This document shows, in pieces, positions 1 through 5,569 of a DNA stretch of 6,152 bases. The stretch spans positions 1 to 6,152 of the forward strand of contig PNOO01000150.1 in the NCBI GenBank assembly GCA_013824905.1. The letters are read 5' to 3'. How positions within the stretch are numbered: position 1 is the stretch's first letter; each line of letters opens with the position of its first letter. The notes beneath the pieces are model-generated. The model searched no databases. It was not told where the DNA came from and saw only the letters and a program-made list of their open reading frames with translations. The stretch is from Syntrophus sp. (in: bacteria) (lineage in GTDB: Bacteria; Desulfobacterota; Syntrophia; Syntrophales; UBA5619). Both the position numbers and the translations under genes were made by a program.

Positions 1-641
1 TGGGCCAAAAGCCCGATCGTGGGATTGCTCCCCTGTTCGATCAGATCCTTGAGCCGTTCATCCACCAGGCTCTCGCCGATGCCGGACAGTTTGAGGACCC
101 GGGAAACGATCACCTCACGGATTCCCAATTTCTCCCTAAGATAGGGAAGGACGCTATGTTCCATAAAATAGCGCATCTCGTGAGGAACCCCGGGAACGGT
201 GATAATCGCCTTGCCCTCCTGCTCCGCGATGAAACCGGGTGCGGTGCCGACCGGATTTTCGATCGGGATCGCTCCCTCGGGAATATAAACCTGCTTGCGG
301 TTGTTAGGACTCACGGTCCTTCCCTGACGGGTGAAAAAATCACTGAGTTGGTCGAAAAGCTCTTGATGAAAAACCAGCGGTTTACCCAAAACCTCGGCCA
401 CGGCCTCCCTTGTCAAATCGTCCAGGGTCGGACCGATCCCGCCGGTGGTGATAATAATATCCGACCGGCTCAGGGCATTGTGCAGCGTCGATTTAATCCG
501 CTCCAGGTTGTCCCCTACCGTGGATTTGAAATACAAATCCAGGCCAATGGTGGTTAACTGCTGGGCAATATGGGCCGAGTTGGTGTCCACAATCTGCCCC
601 AATAGAAGTTCTGTTCCAACGGCAATGATCTCTGCTTTCAT
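1..641 (-). CDS. cinA: CinA-family protein (N-terminal part, truncated by window edge)
   Basis: The reverse strand from the ATG at 641-639 reads 213 residues without a stop and leaves the window. Residues about 4-171 form a MoCF-biosynthesis/CinA N-terminal domain. It opens with MKAEIIAVGTELLLGQIVDT, carries the hallmark TTGGIGPTLDD at 65-75, and has a VGTAPGF stretch at 131-137 and a VPGVPHEM loop at 149-156. Residues from about 172 (LGIRE...SGIGES) begin the linker domain typical of CinA. Full-length CinA is usually about 400-420 residues and ends in a PncC-type NMN amidohydrolase domain, which would lie outside the window, so its presence is unknown. In the family the N-terminal domain is linked to ADP-ribose pyrophosphatase activity and the C-terminal one to NMN deamidation in pyridine nucleotide salvage; the 'competence/damage-inducible' name is historical. 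The start is supported by a GGGAGAG ribosome site at 652-646 and a good upstream promoter. It is transcribed divergently from the transporter genes. Confidence 0.93.
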   Translation of the reverse strand, partial: MKAEIIAVGTELLLGQIVDTNSAHIAQQLTTIGLDLYFKSTVGDNLERIKSTLHNALSRSDIIITTGGIGPTLDDLTREAVAEVLGKPLVFHQELFDQLSDFFTRQGRTVSPNNRKQVYIPEGAIPIENPVGTAPGFIAEQEGKAIITVPGVPHEMRYFMEHSVLPYLREKLGIREVIVSRVLKLSGIGESLVDERLKDLIEQGSNPTIGLLA

Positions 642-737
642 TGAGCTCTCCCGGATATAGGACAAGGACTTTTGTGAATAAATGCAGATTCGCTCCCCTT
701 TTTCTTTGCTGGGAAAACCTTTTATCTTAGCGGGCCG

Positions 738-766
738 AATATATGAAGATTGGTTTTTCGTGTCAA
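738..766 (-). promoter_or_regulatory. Putative sigma70 promoter of cinA
   Basis: On the minus strand a perfect TTGACA -35 box (766-761) is followed, after exactly 17 bp (760-744), by TATATT (743-738), which matches the -10 consensus at five of six positions. Transcription would start near 731, giving an untranslated leader of about 90 nt before the cinA ATG at 641. The match is better than chance would usually give, but it is a motif call only. Confidence 0.65.
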
Positions 767-806
767 CACAAATTAATGCAGCCTATTCCCTCTTTTTGTA
801 CACGCG

Positions 807-833
807 GCATTCATCTGAGGGGGATTCATTTGA
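807..833. repeat. Imperfect 12-bp direct repeat between divergent promoters
   Basis: GCATTCATCTGA (807-818) and GGATTCATTTGA (822-833) match at 10 of 12 positions and are offset by 15 bp. The pair lies between the two divergent promoters and ends 28 bp before the -35 box of the transporter promoter, where an activator could bind. It could also be chance similarity in AT-richer intergenic DNA. Confidence 0.3.
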
Positions 834-861
834 TAGTACATCTTTATAAGAAAAAAATCAG

Positions 862-890
862 TTGACAGACAGGAGCGTTCTTCGTATCGT
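862..890 (+). promoter_or_regulatory. Putative sigma70 promoter of the TRAP transporter genes
   Basis: A perfect TTGACA at 862-867 is followed, after 17 bp, by TATCGT at 885-890, which keeps the conserved first T, second A and last T of the -10 box (four of six in all). The predicted transcription start falls at about 896-899. That coincides with the upstream ATG at 899 and so argues that translation begins further downstream, at the GTG at 962, giving a leader of about 65 nt. Confidence 0.55.
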
Positions 891-950
891 TCCCGCGCAT
901 GGTCGGCACGTCCTTGTCCGCCTGTCTGATTCAGAAAAATCTCAATGTCT

Positions 951-956
951 GGAGGG
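951..956 (+). promoter_or_regulatory. Ribosome binding site deciding the GTG start at 962
   Basis: GGAGGG ends five bases before the GTG at 962-964. The alternative in-frame ATG at 899 has only GTTCCCGCGC before it, with no purine-rich Shine-Dalgarno sequence. The site therefore favours the GTG. Confidence 0.75.
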
Positions 957-961
957 TTCGC

Positions 962-2908
962 GTGGGTATTTTCGGGAAGGTGATCAAGTATCTGCAGGAT
1001 GAAGGGCTCTTCGGTGAGGGAGGAGGAAAACGCAAATTGGAGGGAGGGTTCGATCTCTCTCTGCAGATATTCTGCGCCGTTTACAGCCTCTATTTTCTCT
1101 ATACCACCTTCTTCGGACTCGTTTCCCAGGAGACCCACGTGGGTTTCTATTTTCTGGGAACGTTCGTCATCAGTTTCTCCCTCTTCAAGGCCGGGCCGCG
1201 ATCTCCCCTGAACCGCGTGAGCGTCTTTGATATCCTTTTCATCCTTATCATGATAGGCATCATCATCTACTACATCGTCGAGTATCCCAAGCTGGCGGAA
1301 CGGATGGGCAGTGGGGTCAATACGATCGACGCCGTCCTGGGCTGGGCCATGATCCTCCTCTCCCTCGAAATGGCCAGAAGGACTGTGGGCAATATCATCC
1401 CCTCCATCGGGATCTTTCTTTTGATCTATGCCTATTTCGGCCCCTACTTTCCGCTGGGGCTGGGCCACTCGGGATTCTCGCTGGCCCGGATCGCCGAGAG
1501 CCTCTTCCTCTCCGGGGATGGGATACTGGGGAGTATGACCAACATCTTCGCCTCTTACATCCTGATCTTCGTCATCCTGGGGGCCTTCATGGAGGTGTCG
1601 GGTTGCGGGAAAGTCTTTGTTGACCTCGCCTATGCCATCACCGGGCGGGTCACCGGCGGGCCTGCCCTGGCCTCGGTCATCACGAGCGCCCTCTTTGGGA
1701 CCGTCTCCGGAAGCGCCGTGGCCAACGTGGTCGTCGACGGCGTCTATACGATCCCCCTGATGAAACGGATGGGCTACAAGCCTCATTTTGCTGGCGCCGT
1801 GGAGGCCGCCACGTCGACGGGCGGGCAGATAATGCCGCCGGTGATGGGGGCTGCGGCCTTTCTCCTGGCGGAGATATCGGGGACGCCCTACATCACGGTG
1901 ATCAAGATCGCCGCGATCCCCGCCATCCTCTACTATGCCTCCGTGGCGTTCATCATCCGCCTGGAGGCGGTCAAGCAGGACCTTAAAGGGCTGCCCGCCT
2001 CGGAACTCCCGAAATTCGGGGACGTCCTCCGGGAAATCCACCTCCTTCTTCCCGTCCCCATCCTGATCTTTCTGTTGGCCCTCGAGATGACACCCTTCAT
2101 CGCCGCCGTTTACACGATCGTCGCGACGATCGTCGTCAGCTGGTTCAGAAAGAGCACCGGGATGGGGTTCTCCAGGATTCTCGAAGCCCTGTCGCAAGGC
2201 GCGCGAGGCGCGGTCTCCGTGGGGTCCATCGTGGGCGTCCTGGGGATCGTCATGGGGGTCTGCAGCCTGACGGGGCTCCCGAACTATTTTTCCCAGTTCA
2301 TCATCTACCTCTCCGGGGGGCACCTCTTTCCCCTCATCCTGCTGATCATTATTGCCGGTCTCTTCATCGGCATGGGGCTGCCGACAACCCCTTCTTACGT
2401 CATTCTGGTTATCCTGGGCGTTCCGGCTATGGTCAAGATGGGGATAGAACCGCTGACCGCCCACATGGTTGCCCTATGGGTGGCCGTCCAGTCCAATGTC
2501 ACCCCGCCGGTCGCGCTTGCCGCGATCGCCGCCTCCGCCATCGCCAAGAGCGATCCCTGGAAGACAGGCTATGAGGCCTGCCGATTGGCCTCCTGGATCT
2601 ACCTCATGCCGTTCCTCTTCGTCTACACGTCGATCCTCAATGTGGGGTGGAACTTCGGTTTCATCACGACCGTTTTCGCTTCCATCATCGCCTTGCTCTC
2701 CTGGGGCGGAGCGCTCACGGGATTCCTTTTCAGGAAGACAACAAAATTTGAGAGGGGATGCCTTCTCGTCTCCGCCCTCCTTCTTCTTCATGAAGGTTGG
2801 ACCACGGATATTGTCGGAGCGGCGCTCCTCGTCCTGGTGATTGTCCTGCAGAAGCTCTCTCCCGGGAAGCAGGGAGCACCCCCTGCTCTCGGAGCGTCAA
2901 AGGAATGA
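962..2908 (+). CDS. TRAP transporter permease, fused 4TM/12TM (DctQM-type)
   Basis: This is the membrane subunit of a tripartite ATP-independent periplasmic (TRAP) transporter, with the small (DctQ-like) and large (DctM-like) parts fused in one 648-residue polypeptide, as is usual for TAXI-type systems. A short cytoplasmic lead (1-30) is followed by hydrophobic segments at about 33-53, 60-76, 88-107 and 121-160, then the large domain with many further membrane spans. Signature motifs are GTVSGSAVANVVVDG (246-260), STGGQIMPPVMGAAAF (285-300), GMGLPTTPSYV (470-480) and SNVTPPVALAAIA (511-523). They form the two pseudo-symmetric helix-break/substrate-site regions of the family. I chose the GTG at 962 over the ATG at 899 because GGAGGG lies five bases upstream and the predicted transcription start falls on 899; the longer form would add 21 non-family-like residues. 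The solute-binding partner starts 30 bp downstream, so the two are almost certainly co-transcribed. Uptake is expected to be Na+- or H+-driven; the substrate cannot be read from sequence. Confidence 0.94.
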   Translation: MGIFGKVIKYLQDEGLFGEGGGKRKLEGGFDLSLQIFCAVYSLYFLYTTFFGLVSQETHVGFYFLGTFVISFSLFKAGPRSPLNRVSVFDILFILIMIGIIIYYIVEYPKLAERMGSGVNTIDAVLGWAMILLSLEMARRTVGNIIPSIGIFLLIYAYFGPYFPLGLGHSGFSLARIAESLFLSGDGILGSMTNIFASYILIFVILGAFMEVSGCGKVFVDLAYAITGRVTGGPALASVITSALFGTVSGSAVANVVVDGVYTIPLMKRMGYKPHFAGAVEAATSTGGQIMPPVMGAAAFLLAEISGTPYITVIKIAAIPAILYYASVAFIIRLEAVKQDLKGLPASELPKFGDVLREIHLLLPVPILIFLLALEMTPFIAAVYTIVATIVVSWFRKSTGMGFSRILEALSQGARGAVSVGSIVGVLGIVMGVCSLTGLPNYFSQFIIYLSGGHLFPLILLIIIAGLFIGMGLPTTPSYVILVILGVPAMVKMGIEPLTAHMVALWVAVQSNVTPPVALAAIAASAIAKSDPWKTGYEACRLASWIYLMPFLFVYTSILNVGWNFGFITTVFASIIALLSWGGALTGFLFRKTTKFERGCLLVSALLLLHEGWTTDIVGAALLVLVIVLQKLSPGKQGAPPALGASKE

Positions 2909-2938
2909 ACTATTACATTAAATAAATAGGAGGTTCGT

Positions 2939-3934
2939 ATGAAAACACGGAATATGGCCATGGTTTGGATCGGCGTGCTGCTTTTCGGCATCGTCGCCGG
3001 CGCGAATGCCGCCGAGGTCCAGAAGTACGTCTGGGGAAGCGGTCCCATGGGGGGCCTCTGGCGGATCGGTGTGGGCGCGGCGGTGCAACTGATCAATGAA
3101 GAGTACAAGGACAAGTATTTCTATACGGCCGCCGCATCCGGAGGCGGGATAGAAAATGTGAGGCGTATGATCGGCGGCGAGTTCGACACTACCTGGGCCC
3201 ATACCAACGTCATGCAGGAGGCCGTGACGGGAACAGGGCTTTTCGACGGGCAGAAGCCTTTCAAGGACATGCGGGTGATGATCTTCATGGGCGACCAGGC
3301 GGTCTGCGTGGTCGCGCAGGCCAAATCGTCGATCAAATCCTTCAGCGACCTGGCCGGGAAAAAGGTGAACGTCGGGGCGCCCGGTGGGATCGGGGTCTTG
3401 CTCGCCAAGAGCATGTTTAAGGCCCTCGGTATCGAGGATCAGGTGAAGATGAGCTTCCTCAATCCCGAGGGGGCCGCCCAGGGGGTCAAGGACGGCCATA
3501 TCGACGCGGCCCTGGCGCCCGGCAGCCCGTTCACCCCCTCCTTCGTCGAACTGGCCCGTTCCACGCCGATCAGGCTGATAGAGCCGACAAAGACGGAAGA
3601 GGACAAGATCGAAAAGGGCCTTCCCTACATGGAACTGAAGCTCATCGCCCCCAATACCGCACCGGGGGAAGGCAGCGACAAACCCAGAAAAGCCTTCTTC
3701 TGGGGCCAGTACTGGGTCGCCCGAACGGGCATGCCCGATCAGGCCGTCTATGATGCCCTCAAGATCACCCAGGAACCGAAGAACCGGGAGATGCTCACAA
3801 AGGTCATGAAACTGTGGGGAGAGTCGGGACCGGTCTTTACACCGGTAGCGAAGATGGGCATCCCTCTCCATCCGGGAGCGATCCGATACTGGCAGGAGAA
3901 AGGGGTCAAGCTGCCCCCGGAGATGCTCAAGTAA
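2939..3934 (+). CDS. TAXI-family TRAP transporter solute-binding protein
   Basis: This is the periplasmic substrate-capturing subunit that delivers ligand to the fused permease encoded just upstream. The 331-residue product has a Sec signal peptide: basic start (MKTR), hydrophobic core at about 6-20 and an A-N-A signal peptidase I site, likely cut after Ala24. There is no lipobox, so the mature protein should be soluble. Family features in order are the N-terminal WGSGPMGGLWRIGVGAA (32-48), SGGGIENVRRMIGGEFD (67-83), the hinge-region LAGKKVNVGAPGGIG (138-152), and the C-terminal GIPLHPGAIRYWQEKG (307-322), the 'HPGA..YW.E.G' ending common in TAXI proteins. The length is normal for the family. 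The start is secure: AGGAGG at 2928-2933 lies five bases before the ATG. TAXI proteins are known for glutamate, 2-oxoglutarate and other organic acids in a few cases, but most have no known ligand and this one is not assigned. Confidence 0.95.
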   Translation: MKTRNMAMVWIGVLLFGIVAGANAAEVQKYVWGSGPMGGLWRIGVGAAVQLINEEYKDKYFYTAAASGGGIENVRRMIGGEFDTTWAHTNVMQEAVTGTGLFDGQKPFKDMRVMIFMGDQAVCVVAQAKSSIKSFSDLAGKKVNVGAPGGIGVLLAKSMFKALGIEDQVKMSFLNPEGAAQGVKDGHIDAALAPGSPFTPSFVELARSTPIRLIEPTKTEEDKIEKGLPYMELKLIAPNTAPGEGSDKPRKAFFWGQYWVARTGMPDQAVYDALKITQEPKNREMLTKVMKLWGESGPVFTPVAKMGIPLHPGAIRYWQEKGVKLPPEMLK

Positions 3935-4033
3935 GCGCTCCGTCTCCCCCAGTATGGCCGGATTCACGGCGGATCACTGCTGCTGTCTGAATGTCCGTGC
4001 CCCATTTCATAAAAGCAGTATCCATCAATGACC

Positions 4034-4071
4034 GGGGCCGGTCGGGATCGCGAAACGACCCGACCGGCCCC
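4034..4071 (+). terminator. Strong 13-bp GC-rich hairpin, terminator-like without U-tract
   Basis: The arms 4034-4046 (GGGGCCGGTCGGG) and 4059-4071 are perfect reverse complements. The 12-base gap can add a further TCG/CGA three-pair stem around CGAAA, with one bulged A. It lies 100 bp after the TAXI stop codon and 107 bp before the SDR start, so it may end or stabilise the TRAP transcript. Only TTAAGG follows it rather than a run of T, and the opposite strand also lacks a T-run, so it is not a canonical intrinsic terminator. An mRNA 3'-end stabiliser or protein-binding site is equally possible. Confidence 0.5.
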
Positions 4072-4162
4072 TTAAGGACCGTGTGGCACTCTGAGGCGGC
4101 ATGCCCCGGATTAGGCAATCCGCAACACGCGGTTCGCGCACCGTGAGTATGCTTGAAGCAGT

Positions 4163-4168
4163 AAGGGG
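4163..4168 (+). promoter_or_regulatory. Ribosome binding site deciding the SDR start at 4178
   Basis: AAGGGG abuts the first ATG (4169) with no spacing, so it cannot serve that codon. It lies nine bases before the second in-frame ATG at 4178, an acceptable distance, and so favours the shorter protein beginning MSIEHP. Confidence 0.6.
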
Positions 4169-4177
4169 ATGCGTACG

Positions 4178-4963
4178 ATGAGTATTGAACATCCTGTCAC
4201 CGTTATTACCGGCGCCGGCGCCGGAATCGGCAGGGCCTGCGCCGTCCGTTTTGCCCGGGAAGGCGCCCGTGTGGTCGTCGTAGACCGGACGGATGCGGAC
4301 GGTCGGGAAACGGTGGAGCTCTTGAAATCCAAAGAGGCGGAGGCCCTGTTCGTCCATGCGGATGTCTCGGCGGAAGATCAATGCCGGCATTTTGCCGAAT
4401 TGGCTTGTGATGCCTTTGGCCGTATCGATGTCCTCGTGGCCAATGCCGGTGTGAGGGTTTTTGGCACTTTGTTGGAGTCGACCGAGGCGGATTGGGATAA
4501 AATCCTGGGAGTCAATCTCAAAGGGGTGAGTTTTTCCTGCAAAGCGGTCCTCCCGCGGATGATCGAGCAGAAATCCGGAGCGATTGTCCTGATCGGGTCG
4601 ACTACAGCCCTGACGGGCCGAACGAACATGCCCCTGTATGACGCGGCCAAATTCGGCGTCCTGAGTCTGACCCGAAGTCTCGCCGCCACCTACGGAAAGG
4701 ACGGGATTCGCGTGAATGCCGTCTGCCCTTCCTTCACCCTGACGGACTTCCATTTCCGAAAGGCGGCGGCACAGGGGATCTCTCCGGAAGAACTCAGGGA
4801 ACGTAACAAGGGCTATGGTTTACTGGGCAGGCCCGGGGAACCGGAGGAGATCGCAGCCGTTGTCTCTTTCATGGCCGGTAAGGACGCTTCATTTGTGACG
4901 GGCCAGTATTTGATTGTCGATGGCGGGTATTCAATCGGCGCAAAGACCAGTCAACGGTCCTGA
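4178..4963 (+). CDS. Short-chain dehydrogenase/reductase (SDR), classical type
   Basis: This is a 261-residue cytoplasmic NAD(P)(H)-dependent oxidoreductase of the classical SDR family, of normal length (about 250). The Rossmann-fold glycine motif is TGAGAGIG (11-18). Asp36 at the end of beta-2 (VVVVDRT) predicts NAD(H) rather than NADP(H). Also visible are the ADV motif with Asp62, ANAG at 88-91 (instead of the commoner NNAG) and the complete catalytic tetrad Asn113, Ser141, Tyr154 and Lys158. The C-terminal GRPGEPEEIA (217-226) and the terminal TGQYLIVDGG (241-250) are standard. One deviation is PSFTLT after the substrate strand (184-189), where most members have PG..xT. The start at 4178 follows the ribosome site rather than the ATG at 4169, which would add only MRT. 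The substrate is not predictable from sequence. Proximity to the TRAP system suggests oxidation or reduction of an imported hydroxy- or keto-compound, but the hairpin upstream means co-transcription is uncertain. Confidence 0.93.
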   Translation: MSIEHPVTVITGAGAGIGRACAVRFAREGARVVVVDRTDADGRETVELLKSKEAEALFVHADVSAEDQCRHFAELACDAFGRIDVLVANAGVRVFGTLLESTEADWDKILGVNLKGVSFSCKAVLPRMIEQKSGAIVLIGSTTALTGRTNMPLYDAAKFGVLSLTRSLAATYGKDGIRVNAVCPSFTLTDFHFRKAAAQGISPEELRERNKGYGLLGRPGEPEEIAAVVSFMAGKDASFVTGQYLIVDGGYSIGAKTSQRS

Positions 4964-4996
4964 TCACCGTTTCAAAATGCGACGCGTTCGGAACAG

Positions 4997-5035
4997 TACG
5001 GCCCTTTTATCGGGCAGGTTAAACGAAGGGCCGTA
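4997..5035 (+). other. 10-bp inverted repeat (hairpin) between SDR and GNAT genes
   Basis: TACGGCCCTT (4997-5006) and AAGGGCCGTA (5026-5035) are perfect reverse complements around a 19-base loop, and flanking G-T wobbles could extend the stem at both ends. It starts 34 bases after the SDR stop and ends 25 bases before the GNAT start. No T-run follows, so it is a poor intrinsic terminator; an operator or mRNA processing/stability element is possible. Confidence 0.45.
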
Positions 5036-5060
5036 TGCGGAATGACTCTGGGCATCTGCC

Positions 5061-5483
5061 ATGACCGATTCGATTCAATACACAGTCAATAGCCCGTTTC
5101 GACCGGAAGAGATCCAATCGCTGATCAACTCTGCAGGACTCACCCAAATCAAGCCCTTGTCCAGGCTTGTGGGAATGATTACCGGGTCCGACGCTTACGT
5201 CACGGCTCGGGCGGGGGACACATTAATCGGCTTCGGCCGGTTGCTGACCGACTATCACAGCATCGCCTACATCAACTACATGGTGGTGGATCCCGCCTAT
5301 CAACGAAAGGGCGTCGGGCAGGCCATCCTTGAAAAACTTGTGGAAGCCTCCGGCGATGTAGAAAGGGTTTTTCTCTATACCGATACCGCGGATGCATTCT
5401 ACATGCGGCATGGCTTCACTCCGTCTGAAAAACGCTTGTATGTATACCGCAAAAAAGGGACGGAGCACGGTGGCCCATCCTGA
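5061..5483 (+). CDS. GNAT-family N-acetyltransferase
   Basis: This small (140-residue) cytoplasmic protein fits a single-domain GCN5-related N-acetyltransferase, which transfers acetyl from acetyl-CoA to an amine of a small molecule or protein. The core beta strands precede YMVVDPAYQRKGVGQAIL (73-90), in which Q81-x-x-G84-x-G86 is the acetyl-CoA pyrophosphate-binding loop (motif A). DAFYMRHGF (111-119) is the typical motif B helix and strand ending, with Tyr114 in the position often used as the general acid. The N-terminal part (10-60) matches the layout of small GNATs with an 'IGFGRLLTD' strand. No convincing Shine-Dalgarno sequence precedes the ATG (only CTGGG about nine bases away), and no alternative in-frame start is better, so translation may be weak or depend on the upstream structure. 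It stands alone between two hairpins, 97 bp after the SDR and 86 bp before the TauE-like gene. The substrate is unknown. Confidence 0.9.
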   Translation: MTDSIQYTVNSPFRPEEIQSLINSAGLTQIKPLSRLVGMITGSDAYVTARAGDTLIGFGRLLTDYHSIAYINYMVVDPAYQRKGVGQAILEKLVEASGDVERVFLYTDTADAFYMRHGFTPSEKRLYVYRKKGTEHGGPS

Positions 5484-5486
5484 TTC

Positions 5487-5526
5487 TTCATGCGTCCTTT
5501 CCCCCGCATGAAACGGACATCTTTTT
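5487..5526 (+). terminator. Weak terminator-like hairpin after the GNAT gene
   Basis: TTCATGCG (5487-5494) and CGCATGAA (5505-5512) are perfect reverse complements with a pyrimidine-rich 10-base loop. A T5 run (5522-5526) follows, but only nine bases after the stem, which is further than in standard intrinsic terminators. It begins four bases after the GNAT stop codon, where a terminator is expected. Confidence 0.4.
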
Positions 5527-5569
5527 ATTGACATACAAAAGGTTCCCCTGAAAGGCCGATCCCAATTCT

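Larger units (their letters stand above)
3935..4177. other. Intergenic region between TAXI gene and SDR gene
   Basis: These 243 bp hold no convincing gene. The main feature is a long GC-rich hairpin at 4034-4071, described separately. I see no good sigma70 promoter pair; a TGGCAC at 4084-4089 lacks the matching -12 element of a sigma54 promoter. The SDR ribosome site lies at the right end. Confidence 0.6.

Noticed and set aside
156..660. Plus-strand open frames of 133 and 71 codons at the left end
   Set aside because: They lie antisense to a clear CinA N-terminal domain with the TTGGIGPT motif, and their products show no recognisable features.
773..2464. A 563-codon open frame on the minus strand opposite the TRAP permease
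   Set aside because: It is in exact codon register with the permease, so its stops would need TTA, CTA or TCA codons on the sense strand, which this GC-rich gene avoids. Its product is a low-complexity Asp/Gly/Arg/His-rich chain with no domain, the usual mirror image of a real gene.
2918..3967. A 349-codon open frame on the minus strand opposite the TAXI gene
   Set aside because: It is also register-aligned with the sense gene and explained by codon bias; the sense strand has a signal peptide, a ribosome site and family motifs, and the antisense has none.
4084..4104. A possible sigma54 promoter (TGGCAC) before the SDR gene
   Set aside because: After the five-base spacer the sequence is GGCG rather than TTGC, so the essential -12 GC is not in place.
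5042..5092. A 16-codon out-of-frame ATG peptide overlapping the GNAT start
   Set aside because: It has no ribosome site and no features; nothing supports it as a leader peptide beyond the overlap itself.
5528..5556. A TTGACA box before the TauE-like gene
   Set aside because: At spacings of 16-18 bp the downstream hexamers (GAAAGG, AAAGGC, AAGGCC) do not resemble a -10 element, so I do not call a promoter.
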